A stretch of DNA of 64,000 bases from Setoptus koraiensis (taxonomy: Eukaryota > Arthropoda): the NCBI GenBank assembly GCA_048013815.1, contig CM106585.1, positions 23,374,001 through 23,438,000 on the forward strand, given 5' to 3'. Positions within the stretch are counted from its first letter, which is position 1. The number at the start of each line of letters is the position of its first letter. The notes under the pieces are model-generated. The model had not been told where the DNA came from, ran no database searches, and saw only the letters and a list, made by a program, of their open reading frames with translations. This document shows positions 50,149 to 60,680 of the stretch, one piece after another. Made by a program: the position numbers and the translations under genes.

Positions 50149-50452
50149 CTTTTTGGATCTCAAGTCTTTCTTCATTCTTGGATCTACCATCTTATATTTG
50201 CCTCTGTTTGGTTTGTTCGGGGGAGTCCCTTCCTACCAACGACTAAACTGACCTAATTTGTTGTATTCGTTCTTTTTGGGTTATATCTTCATTAGAAGTG
50301 ATTGATTCAACCTTCTTTCTCAATTTATCCATTTTCCTGAGAGCGCGCTTCTTCTTCCGGGCTTTTGCTTGGATTACTTTTTTAATTGGTTTGTAATCAA
50401 TCTTTTTTAGTTTCTGCTTGTACTCGTTAACAAGCTCTTGGCTCACAGGAAA
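50149..50452 (-). pseudogene. decayed 3' fragment of FTSJ3/SPB1 rRNA methyltransferase gene
   Basis: On the minus strand, an open stretch reads FPVSQELVNEYKQKLK, then the PIKKVIQAKARKKKRALRK segment and a QKERIQQIRSV end, which match the C-terminal Spb1 domain of FTSJ3. The next family segment of about 20 residues is missing. Then VVGRK follows and, after a one-base frameshift, the NRGKYKMVDPRMKKDLRSKK-like terminal part. So there is an internal deletion of about 60 bp plus a frameshift, and the methyltransferase domain is absent. Intact FTSJ3 is not in this window. The fragment lies inside the inserted block, next to a hairpin. Confidence 0.8.
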
Positions 50453-50510
50453 ACAAACATTGCCATAGCGGGGGCGACTTCTCGCAAGGCCCCACTAAGC
50501 CAATGTTTGT
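50453..50510. repeat. imperfect 23-bp inverted repeat (hairpin) at a junction
   Basis: ACAAACATTG (50453-50462) pairs perfectly with CAATGTTTGT (50501-50510). The pairing continues inward with mismatches through a GGGGC/GCCCC core to a loop of about 12 nt. It begins exactly where similarity to FTSJ3 stops. Confidence 0.7.
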
Positions 50511-50696
50511 TGCCAATCCCGTTCTGGCACGACAACGAGCTTGCATAATCTGGCCCGCATCTTGCTTGTCCGTAAATAACGTAATGTAGCAGACCGAGCG
50601 CTAACTGGAGCGAGTAACGTGACATGCAGCGCACAATCTAAAATCTAAAAAAATCCAAAATCTTATCTCTACAGGCGCAATTGCATCTATTGTTGT

Positions 50697-51063
50697 GATT
50701 ACCGATGTGTATCCTCGGAAGCATAGTGGGCCGCTACGTTTATCTGCAAGTGACGGACTAAAATATTTTAGAAGTGATTTGAATTGGGCCACCTCGTGCG
50801 GACAAGAGTCTAAATTCCTGATGAATGTATATTTTGAAAAAAGATTTGAACAAGATATAGAAGAACTACGCCAGGAGTTAGGAATAGAGCTCCTCCCAGA
50901 GAAAATCAGTAACAACAATGTTTAAATTAATAGAACGAATAGATAGTGTAATAGAGTATGAACAGTAGCGGTTATTGCAAAATGACAGTTGGCCTTTCAT
51001 TTATTTGACATATCGTACTTCTGTTTGGCATCTGACATTAGCTTGTGGCTCTCGCAAATACGT
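50697..51063. repeat. right copy of the direct duplication; truncated COQ4 copy
   Basis: This matches 45266-45633. Positions 50697-50925 are a COQ4 3' fragment that starts abruptly at codon about 159 and has lost one G (GTGGGG to GTGGG near 50730), which shifts its frame. It has no start or 5' exon and cannot make COQ4. The rest is the native 3' end of IPPK. Confidence 0.95.
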
Positions 51064-52403
51064 TTTATCTTATAAGGTGACTTTTGATCGAGATCAGTTA
51101 TGCCTATACTAAAGATGTACTGCGAACCACTTAGTTTATCGGAGATGAATTTATATTTTAGGCCCGGATGGTTTTGATGTATAGCATCATTTTGTATCCG
51201 TTTCATACTGATGATGATTGAACAGTCTTTGGCCGTCAATGAGACTAAGTATTCCCAGATCTTGCGATAATTATACATGAAGTTGTTCTCACTTGGCAAT
51301 TGATCTGCCGAACCTATATGATCTGGCTCCTTTAATAAATCTATGACATGGGGTCCTTTCTTGCTGTTAATGGATATCCAATCTAACATCTCTGATGCCT
51401 TCTTTGGACCTATAGTGTCAAGTTTTTGTGCTCTTAGAACACTCCAAAGTGCACAACCTTTTGGCAACTCGTGTTTGCAGTCTTTGCAGAGTAAGGAATC
51501 CTCTTGATTGTGATGAGCACAGGTTGAATTAGTGAAATTGAACATATTATCGTCCAGATTAACTTCTTCGGGTGTGTCCGTGTATGTAACCAGTAGACTT
51601 TGTACTATCAGGTCGGTCAGCAAATCTTCTAATTCCAAAAATGAAAAATTGTGAGTGTCAAAATTGAAGAATTCCTCCAGCAACAATGAGAATTTTGTTG
51701 TCTTGCTCTCTCCATAGACTAAGGCAAGGTCTTTAAACAGTTTGAAGTTATTCTGGGGAGTATGTATTAAGTTTCTTATGGCACCCCTCATTCGTTGAGG
51801 ACAACCGCTGAATAGATCCAAAGGACAATATTTGCTCATTCGAGATATCCTACCTCTCCTCAATTTTAGATACTGAGCTTGACTGTAAAGACATGTTGAT
51901 GTTGAACCTCCTGATATGATAGGCAAAAATCCTTGCTTTGGTTTGATTTCAATACTTAAAACTGGACCACAAAGATAAGATTCGCAAGTGCTCAAGATTG
52001 ACGCCGGCAAAGAGCATAGATCATTCATAACAAGTGCATATTGGTCGTCCAACATTAAAGTTTTGCTCAACCTATGTTTCGGGCGTGAATCCTTGACAAG
52101 TGCATTGAGTTGATGGACAAAAGATGATCTTAAATGGATGAGTTCAGGTGTCTCAATGAGGTTACGGTTGATGATTGGCCTCATGATTTGATGTATAAAC
52201 TTAATGGTGCGTAATAGGTGGTCTAGAACATGATTATCACAACTAAGTTTTAATAATTTGCCATTCTTCTTGAGTAGTCTCAATACTTTAGCCTCGGATT
52301 TCAAGGCAATGACTAAACTAGAATTCCCCTCACCTCTATAGATGATGTCCTTTAGTAGAGGTCCTTCACTGAGGCACATGTTTAGATCGTACAAAATGAC
52401 CAT
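50997..52403 (-). CDS. IPPK: inositol-pentakisphosphate 2-kinase
   Basis: One exon, 468 residues. Family motifs are GEGNSSLVIAL near the N-terminus (nucleotide lobe), EIKPKQGF, SKYCPLDLFSGCPQRM, QNNFKLFKD...LVYG and LTAKDCSIIISM near the end. Zinc-binding Cys/His residues lie in the CAHHNQEDSLLCKDC region. IPPK adds the 2-phosphate to InsP5, making InsP6 (phytate), mainly in the nucleus and cytosol. Its last 64 bp are part of the duplicated segment. The native convergent partner is COQ4, now displaced 5 kb to the left. Confidence 0.93.
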   Translation of the reverse strand: MVILYDLNMCLSEGPLLKDIIYRGEGNSSLVIALKSEAKVLRLLKKNGKLLKLSCDNHVLDHLLRTIKFIHQIMRPIINRNLIETPELIHLRSSFVHQLNALVKDSRPKHRLSKTLMLDDQYALVMNDLCSLPASILSTCESYLCGPVLSIEIKPKQGFLPIISGGSTSTCLYSQAQYLKLRRGRISRMSKYCPLDLFSGCPQRMRGAIRNLIHTPQNNFKLFKDLALVYGESKTTKFSLLLEEFFNFDTHNFSFLELEDLLTDLIVQSLLVTYTDTPEEVNLDDNMFNFTNSTCAHHNQEDSLLCKDCKHELPKGCALWSVLRAQKLDTIGPKKASEMLDWISINSKKGPHVIDLLKEPDHIGSADQLPSENNFMYNYRKIWEYLVSLTAKDCSIIISMKRIQNDAIHQNHPGLKYKFISDKLSGSQYIFSIGITDLDQKSPYKIKRICESHKLMSDAKQKYDMSNK

Positions 52404-53860
52404 TGTGACAACTGTTGTTGGCTAGAATGACTTGGTGAATATGTAAGTAGAGTTTACTGTATAATAATGACAGTTACAATTGTATAGTGATCCAACAATT
52501 TTCATTAAAGACTCATGTTGGTTGTGCGTGATAGAAGTGTCTGCTAAGGTTTGCCTCCACTGAGTATTTGTTTGCTCTAGGTTATATATGATTTCTCTGA
52601 TTGTTTCGAGTGTTTTGAGTATTTTTTGGTATAGTTTTGCTTTAGAACAGATAGTTTTTGTAGGGTTATCTCATCATGATAGTCGTGGTGCTTGAATGAT
52701 TGGCCTTGCCAGTTTCTATAATAATAGTAATAATAATAATATAGCAACTGGGTTGTTATAATAATAAATAGAAACAGTATCACATGCGTGTTGACCTTGG
52801 GCTAGCTTCAGCCTTGCATCATTGATTGATTCGAGTGACAGAGCTTTCTCATTATGTCAATACGGTGTAGTATATAGCTAGTATAAATGGCTGTTGTTTC
52901 CAGTATATAGCACAAGTATGTTGACAATCTAGGAATTATATGTATATATATAAATATTTCTCAATGCCAATAGAATTGGCAATGATTCAAATATACGATT
53001 TTGATGAGTAATATAGAGAGCACAACTGTAATAAAAATAATAAGTATGGTAGTAGTACAATATCAATCAGTAGCAAGGCAATGTATCACATTTGTAGGGA
53101 TAATAATTAGCTCAACTATCATCAGTTCGCGTCATCGTCAAAATATAGCGACATAAATATATTTACAACAGTAGTAATAATAATATTCTAACGATGTTTG
53201 TTTATACACAAGCAGTGTGAGCGATTTCTGCAGTGTTGCCAATAACCAATCCATTGAGCCATTTGGAAATAATTATCATTCTCATATAGTTGTTTTTTCT
53301 TTTCTCTTCATAGCTTTTGGTCCTGTTGTTGTGGTTGCCTAAGTTTTTGTTTGTTTGCTGTTGTTTATTAATATAAACTATATCCTCTTAAAAACAGCTC
53401 AAATCTACAAGTCTGTTAGATGCCTATCATGAATATCAAACAGCATTGCTTCAACGTGACTAAATTATTATCACTCTATTGATACTATTATTGCTATATT
53501 CCGCTAACAATAAACACGAAATGGAAATGTTATCGTTAGTGGATAGGCGGTCCTAATATCTTTGTATTTTATTCTAAGTGATAATAATACGATCTATCTA
53601 AATATCATCAGTTGGCGGAATAATTATGTCTAGTGAATTACATTACATTACAACGCTGATATCTAAAATGAAAAGGAACAAAAAACGCATAGTTCTAGTT
53701 CTGTTTGCAGAAGTCGCTCCGGTTGCTCGTAGCACGCATGTTTTGTCACACAAAAGCTCCCTCTATGTATCAAATGCGACTAACTTGGTGTGGCTTTTCT
53801 CGAAAACATGAGAGAATATAAAGGAGCCAGTGCACATTATTATGTGATTTACTTTCACTT
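52404..53860. other. AT-rich spacer, no supported gene
   Basis: ATT/AAT triplet runs near 52720-52745, 53030-53045 and 53170-53185, and scattered TATA-like words. A 61-codon frame at 53626-53811 has an ATG but no recognisable feature. Confidence 0.45.
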
Positions 53861-54940
53861 TCAGAGGGGCCGGTGCAATTCCATAACCGATACATAAACT
53901 CCTCTTCCGAGGACACGCCTATCCAGAAATAATCCGCAATAAAAATGTGGATCTACGATGGATTTTCGTGTATTTCCTATTTTGAGCGTTATAAAGAACC
54001 TTTTATTTCCCAGATAATCTACTGTTTCTGTCGTAACACAGTGCCTCAATGCAGTGTACCGATTTGAAAATGCTTCTTCTGTCACTCTAGAAACAGAGAA
54101 GAAAAAAGACTGTCCGCAAAAGCCAGATAAATTATGTCTGGGCGATCCCGATCGACTGTCTCACTTTGTTTGCTTGGACAGAAGTCAGAGCCTTGTTATA
54201 ATGTCCACCGGTAGTCGTTTATCTATTATCTAATATCTGTTGCCAATTGTCTTGCAGTTTGTCTTGGCGCGAACAGAAACAATTTTTGTCATGGGGAGTG
54301 CGACAAACATATAAGAAACAATTCGATTACTTTGGAATTCTAAATACAGGCAAATTGGCCATGCCTATAACTACACTACTATAATTGTTTATCCATTCAT
54401 AGAGTACTATTGAAAAATTCTGTGGTTAGAAATGTAAACTATAGTGATTTTCGAAGAACAACCTCCTCTGCCTATCGTCACTTCTGTTCGCGTCTTCTCT
54501 ATTAAAAACCATGGTTCTGGATGAATCCCCAAAATTTTGATTACATGAAAGGTTGAGCGACCAATTCTTATTGAGAGCACAGATGATATCCGACGATTGG
54601 TTCCTCCTGTGATAAAGGGCAAATTTATGAGATTCCAATCTATAGTGCCCGTTCAATCAAGAGAATGCAAGTATCCCCGTCATGGTTGACTCAATATGTC
54701 CAACAACAATATGCCAATAATAAGCTAACAAATCAAGACCATCAGGTTATCCGAGAATGGATCCTTCACTTATATTGTGGTGCAATGCTTGACTACCATG
54801 AAGCTGCAAAATAGGAAATTCTAACAGGTTAGAAAGATCACTAGCGATCTATCAAGCCCAGTTCGGGATGTGCCAAATAATCCAAAGCCAAAAATAGTTA
54901 TACGAAATGGGTCTCAAGCGAACAAATACTAGTATTTGTT
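53861..54940. pseudogene. patchwork of coding-like open stretches, probably gene relics
   Basis: Several neighbouring stretches lack stops and have coding-like composition but do not join into one frame. Examples are plus 53886-53990 (KLLFRGHAYPEII), plus 54577-54814 (ending in LTQYVQQQYANN and REWILHLYCGAM before a TAG), and plus about 54835-54932 (ITSDLSSPVRDVPNNPKPK). Minus frames of 70-76 codons overlap them. There is no family match. A broken gene or old mobile element is the simplest reading. Confidence 0.25.
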
Positions 54941-55195
54941 TATCTATTCTGCAGAGCGCAAATATCTTTCAAGCTCTGAATGTATCATGTCTGTAGTCGA
55001 AGAATTTCCAGGAGTTTTTACATACATATTTTCATTGTAGCTAAGGGTTATTTTGGTTCGATAGATACGTACTTTTAATGAACTACCGATGTTAGAAATG
55101 TTCATGACGACTCATGTGACTTGAGGTTTTTAACGACAGGGAATTTGTTCACTTGTTTGACTGATGGATGATGAACATGAACCCGTTGCGATGGG

Positions 55196-55230
55196 TATAA
55201 AAAGTTTGCTGTCAGTAGACACACTCATTC
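55196..55230 (+). promoter_or_regulatory. TATA box and arthropod-type initiator
   Basis: TATAAAAA at 55196-55203 and an initiator TCATTC at 55225-55230 put the TATA start 31 bp before the initiator A at 55227. This is the classic spacing. The start codon follows 81 bp later. Confidence 0.75.
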
Positions 55231-55307
55231 CTTGTAACAAACAGATCAAACGATCATTGAGCAAAGAAGTGCCCTAGATTGAAGCAGTCTATATATTATT
55301 CATAAAG

Positions 55308-56279
55308 ATGTTGAAACTAAGCCTATTGCTGGTAGCGTTCTTGCTTCTAGTGCCAGATAGCAGCGATCAACTGTTTGGTACAGGTTTTGCAAACACTGCT
55401 GAGGTTTCCGATGATATTAACTCTCCACCTTTCGAAGCTGGAATGGAGATACCACAAGGCCAAAAGCAAACGGTATATCTTAGTTTTACTATGTAGCTAG
55501 ACTAACTCACACCACTCATAGAGTTGATGTGCAATCAATAATTAGCATACATACGATTCTTCTACATCATACAATTCCGTTCTCAGCATTTGAACGGAAG
55601 TCCGATCATTCAAATCTTGGAAGATATGATTCTAGACGCCATCGACAATAGAAATAACATGGGTGCTAGTTTCGGTCTCATGATCAAGTACACACCATTA
55701 TTACAAAATTCCATAGCTAATTGGGAGAAAGAATTAAATACGATACCTTTAGACCAATGTAAAAAACCGCCGTCAAGTTACTATTTCAACTGTGCCGAAC
55801 TCATCCAGGAGAAAGTTCTAAACGAAAGTGACAAAGAAATGGCCGGTGTAGATAGAAACAAAGCAAAGGCCGAGCTCGACATCCAGGATCTTGTTGCCAG
55901 TGTTCGTAGATACTTCGAAAACATTAAAACTGCTGTCACAAACTCCCCTTCGGGTGCCTACTTGGATTGGGATAATGTTACATTCAACGGAGTGAAAGCC
56001 ACCGACGCGTGGCTTAAAATCTACAATGTGAGTCACTTCATGGGTTCAAATACAATTGTATCAATCAAGGATCTGCTCTGATTTATTTTTTTTTTCTGTG
56101 TTTTCTAACCAATACCACAATAGAGATTGAGATTCCTTGGTTATGATAACATGGCTAGACTCTTGGCTAACAACTTGATGGGTCATCTGCGAGATCATGG
56201 AACAGAACGTTTACGCCAAGAGAATCCAACCCGACAACAGCAACAACAATGGCCTAAATGGCCTTGGGGAAGAAAATAA
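55308..56279 (+). CDS. secreted protein, three exons, unrecognised
   Basis: Exons 55308-55472, 55587-56027 and 56124-56279 join in phase 0 at both introns, giving 253 residues. A clear signal peptide of about 20 residues (LLLVAFLLLVP) starts the protein. The mature part looks mostly helical: an early PPFEAGMEIPQ segment, a helix with SPIIQILEDMILDAID, two Cys (QCKKPP and YFNCAEL) that may form a disulfide, several N-glycosylation sites, and a C-terminus with NMARLLANNLMGHL followed by a Gln run and two WP repeats. I do not recognise the family. A strong TATA/initiator promoter suggests tissue-specific, high expression. An AATAAA lies at 56461. Confidence 0.75.
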
Positions 56280-57418
56280 TCGAAGGCAGCTAGTCTATAA
56301 ACAAGAATCATCTCTCTTCTTTGTGATAACTTTTTTGCCAATATAATGGACGAAGGAAAGAGGCAGCCCACATTAGATGCAGTTCATTCGCGGCCTGCAA
56401 CTTTACTTGTCCCAGCAAGACGATATTATGTAATAGTTAGCAAACTAAATGATATTGAATAATAAATTTTATCAGATACAATTGACATCAAAATAACTGT
56501 CCTATAACTATCATGTTAGCTGTCTGAGTATTGTCGGCAACAGTAATGAGCTCGATTTAATCTTTCGCTAACTCCTCCTTAACTTTTACTGTGGAAGTTT
56601 TCCGATAGTCAGTTGTGCATCTTTCGACTTGGTATCCGGCCTAGTTGCATTACCCGTTGGCTATCAAGGTGTTTGCTCGAGTAGAATATTGATGGACAAG
56701 ATATGAGAGGTTGTTTGCTCATATGGTCAATTGGCAATGCATGTGTGATTTCTGCTTCTCATCAGGGAATTGAGGCCCACTATTGGTTACAACATAGTTC
56801 ACAAAGTTGTCAGTTTCACCAAAAGAGACGGCCTAAATTGAGCTATTTTTAGACCTAAGCCAGTGGTTTTAGTTGAACAGCAATAGCGTCAGCGTGAGAG
56901 TATGTGTGGCGTACCAACTCTGGCCTACCACCAGAGTGAATTTATCGCTGATATAAATATATACGTAAACGATTCCCCGATAATCTCATTTCTAGCATAT
57001 ATAACAAATAACAAGTAAACAGCAATCTTTGTACAGCATTGGGGAACTGACAAACGTATGGGAGACCGAGAAAGGCGTGGCTCGTGAACGACAAACCGGA
57101 AACAGAAATAAAGGAGATTCTAGATTCACCTGAGAAAGATTTTCCCAACTATGCCTTATTTTTTGGAGTAGACGCCTTCAAATAGAAGCACCCCGAAACG
57201 GGACAACCTCTTTATGTGTCGCAGTATTTTGGAGGATTTCCACTAATTGAACTCGTACAAGAGATGGTTCTTGAAGTCATGACAGAGATTGTTGTTCAAC
57301 ATTTGTTCGACGGTGTTTGCTTTTGCTAACCTAATCAATTACTTTCTATATTGATATCATTATATCATAGTTTTTACACTTTTTGTATGTATATATTCTG
57401 TTAAAGGTTGAGGTGCTT
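56280..57418. other. spacer with a possible broken relative of the secreted gene
   Basis: About 1.1 kb between the secreted gene and the BNIP3 stop. Most of it has no supported gene. An open stretch at 57051-57330 is described separately, and another short one near 56755-56845 may belong with it. Confidence 0.35.
57051..57330 (+). pseudogene. possible broken paralogue of the secreted gene
   Basis: A plus frame reads coding-like (PETEIKEILDSPEKDFPNYA), meets a TAG at 57184, and goes on in the same frame with HPETGQPLYVSQYFGGFPLIEL and QEMVLEVMTEI to a TAA. The segment FPLIELVQEMVLEVM resembles SPIIQILEDMILDAI of the secreted gene 1.5 kb upstream. The TAG could also be part of an AG acceptor. 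Evidence is weak: one helix alignment plus proximity. Confidence 0.25.
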
Positions 57419-58187
57419 TTACGGTAGGGGTCTCTTAACTAATATACTGTATGTGATACCTGCGCCAATAATTATGGACAGAATATTGGTTAAGAATAAC
57501 AGCGAAACCACTTCTCTCGATAGTATTCCTTTCCTTAGTGCCCATTGGCGAAGACTCAGTTTAGACCGCTTTAGCGGTTGTTGCATTTTCCATTCTTTTG
57601 AGAAATATTCCGGCTTTGCTGTCCAGTCCCACAGCCAATCTGTGTCGTGTTGCTCTTGCTTATCAAATATGGCTTCGACGAGTGACAGTGAATCACTTAG
57701 ATAGTCTAAATCAATGGGTGGACTCTTTGGATTGCTTGGTGGTGAGTGCGACAATGAATTGTTGTTACTAGCTGATATATTATTATTGGTGTTATTGATT
57801 GTGTCAGCAGCAGCATGAATAGATTGAGATAGTGTCATGTTAGTATGAGATCCTTGACTTAGTCTGTCCTGTTCATGTTGTTGTTGCTGAAGCAATTTTT
57901 CCACTTGATATGAGATCACTCCCAAATGTTGAACTGATTCGGCCAACGAATAAGGCGGCCTCTGGTATTTAGATGATTCTGAATTAATCGGTGAGTGTAT
58001 TTGACTGGGACTGTTGACATCGACCCATGAACCTGTGGCGAGACATATGGAGCGGATTAATTGATTGATTAGATGTCCTTGGCATAAATTTGTAAACAGC
58101 TAACTGTGAACGTCAGTGGTCACAATTACAATATGCACTGTACTCACCGTTCAACGACTCATCTATCGACAGCGGAGTCGTAGTCAT
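57419..58187 (-). CDS. BNIP3: BNIP3-family mitophagy receptor
   Basis: Two exons, 58187-58148 and 58032-57419, joined in phase 1 in a Gly codon, give 217 residues. Right after the join comes SWVDV, an LC3-interacting WxxV motif in the place where BNIP3 has WVEL. A Gln/Asn-rich linker follows, then the conserved DWLWDWTAKPEYF and a C-terminal membrane segment (about residues 185-207) with small residues (GAGIT) as in the dimerising GxxxG-like helix. BNIP3 anchors in the outer mitochondrial membrane and recruits LC3/GABARAP for mitophagy. The length is close to human BNIP3 (194) and NIX (219). Confidence 0.93.
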
Positions 58188-58793
58188 TTCGATATTACTA
58201 GTCAAATCGATTTTGTGTGATCAGCTATTATTGTGGTTATTATTATCAATTATTGTCCTTGTATTGCTTGTCTTTTGTCCAATTGTCTTATTGTGATAGT
58301 GATAATGGACGGATGTTGCTCACGCGAATAACAGTAGTTTCATGATCAATCCAGTGTTCGAACCAAATTCGATGTTGTGTCCGTTGTCGACCAACGATGG
58401 TTACATCGACGACAGCAGTCACTGTTTATAATATCAATTAATAATAGGCGTAGTGTGCAAAAACAATAATAAACAATGCAATATTAACCCTAATTACATA
58501 TGCTGCTAATACTAATGCCACAACTGCGGACAATACGTTGCAAACTACACTAGCAGCAGATCATGCGCTTCCAGCTTGCACTCTCATTTACTTCACTATG
58601 CTGACACAGCTCACAAACTACTACAATAACAATCAATTACACAAAGTAAAATAACATTGTACAATTATTTTACATGTAATGCAACAATATAGCTAGATAA
58701 ACTCTACACTTTGCACTGTCTGTATAAAACCAATTGCCAATTGCCAAATCAACAAAACGTAAACAAACCCATACGACAAACAGTGCAAAGTAC

Positions 58794-58808
58794 TGCTGCT
58801 GCTGCTGC

Positions 58809-58861
<53 letters not shown>
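58794..58861. repeat. (CTG)n/(TTG)n trinucleotide tract
   Basis: Five or six CTG units and then about 17 TTG units. It is of the same type as the tracts at 10.6 and 16.9 kb. Confidence 0.95.
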
Positions 58862-60613
58862 GTTAAACCAAAAGCCTGAACGACGCACAACACGACGCTC
58901 TTCTGTCTGACAAACACGGATGCCTTTCACTCTGCTAGGTTCATGCTGAAAGCACACAAAACAGCCACAGTACAAACGTCATAAACGAGCTCAGCTGTGC
59001 GTCCAAGTATTCACCTTAGAGGCGCTCTGAGCGCTGCCAATCTTGTGGCTTTACCCGCCTTTTGCCAATATTTTACTCTTGCCGCTTGTGCTTGCAACCC
59101 AGCTTCACGGTTTATAACGTACTTGACCAGCACCACCCGAGTCCAACCTTGAAATGATTCAGCGCCCTCACTAGGTGGATCATGCAAGCACTCAGGTGAA
59201 TCGATCTTATCTGTGTACGATACACACACATTGTATCTCTAGTACATCTATCACACTAGAGTCGGCTGAACTCACTTTTTGTTAGGTTCGCCCAATAAAT
59301 TCGATTCGTACTTGACACCATATTACGCCTGCGCACTACTCCCAGGCGCCCTATTCAAAAAACTTTTCCGGCGCAAGTTTCCCGATCCAAACGATCGCAC
59401 CAAGATCGCAATAAACACCGGTTTGTTTCCCGGGATAGATAGATACATATAATAGATTATCATAGTAATAGACAGATCACGACGACATACTGCTCTTTCA
59501 GCGAGCTGCTTTGTTCCGCTGACAGAAGAGCCATTGATATTCAATTGTTAGTTGGTCAGGTGAGTGTATTTATTAGTATGCCTACTGTAGCGTCATTTAC
59601 GGTCATATCTGCATGCTTTTGCTAGATTTGCTAGATGCAAGACAACAAGAGATTGGTCAGAAAAAGAGTGTGCAATTTCAAGTTCTGTTCTGAGTTCATC
59701 CCTTTTTCACGCTTGTCATCGATTTGCCGGAGCCACTTAAGCCAGGTCAGCCGTGCGTGAATCACGCAATCCGCCAGTGAAGAAGCTCCTGTTTCAGTCT
59801 GGGACAGTGGTCAACCGCTTATTATGATTAGTGACTTTTTGAAAAGAAACAATCTCTTTCTATTCAATCACTACAGGCAGTGGTTGTTGGTCGACCTAGT
59901 AGTAGCATTCGATCAATTTTTGTAGTTTAAATATTGTTGTAGCGCCAGTTGATATTTACATGAATGTGTGCTGAGAGCCGAAACACCAGCAAACAATCGA
60001 TAATTTCAATAGGGAACAGCCAACTACTACTAGAAGCACTGGTTGAGTGCTGCAACTGACCACGACAGTGACCAGAGATGATAGGAAAACAGAATAAGAA
60101 TTAGACCACCTAACATGAGCAGCAACAACCACTCCTAGCCACCACCGAACACATAACAAACGTTGGATGAAGCACGCACGATCTGAAACGCCTCCGATTC
60201 GCCTCCCCGATTCTGTGTTTATATTTCTATTTCTGGCCTTATAGTTGCCCTGGTAGTTAGTTGCTGTTTGAGCGGCACCCACGACTCAAAATATGTCGAG
60301 GCTTTGGTGCTACCAACACCATTAACTATCATTATAATTATCTGTCATGTTTGGTTGTGTAGACAGAACAACCAGAGAGGCAGCAAAACAAACAACCATT
60401 AACATGAGCAAAAGCAACTTGTTTTGACTGCCTTTCCCTGGCGATTTTCTCTCGCTCTCTCTCTTCTATCAACAATAGAAACAATTACTACTGTATTATT
60501 GTAGCGCGTGCAAAGATCATCGCCTGGCAACAAGTCAATTCCGTTACAGTTGCCAGTCAGTTTTGTTGTCGGTTGTTCAGTTAGCTTCCATTTCTAGTTA
60601 GTGTTTGATAAGA

Positions 60614-60680
60614 GTGGCGCTTCAACTTTTTAAACACATAGGTGCTCTCAAGCAAGAGCTATGTGTAAAGAGACGCCCAC
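60614..60680. repeat. 67-bp imperfect inverted repeat (hairpin)
   Basis: GTGGCGCTTC...ACACATAG on the left pairs with CTATGTGT...GACGCCCAC on the right, with an inner AGAGC/GCTCT pairing and a 6-nt loop. There are a few bulges. The size and shape are like a miRNA precursor, but no expression evidence is available. Confidence 0.5.

Noticed and set aside
50601..50925. Frames over the right COQ4 copy that look like a second COQ4 gene
   Set aside because: The copy starts abruptly in mid-gene, lacks the metal motif and carries a frameshift, so it is a fragment.
58670..58975. Poly-Gln/poly-Asn minus-strand frames upstream of BNIP3
   Set aside because: Produced by the CTG/TTG tract; the flanks are not conserved-looking and do not splice in frame to BNIP3.
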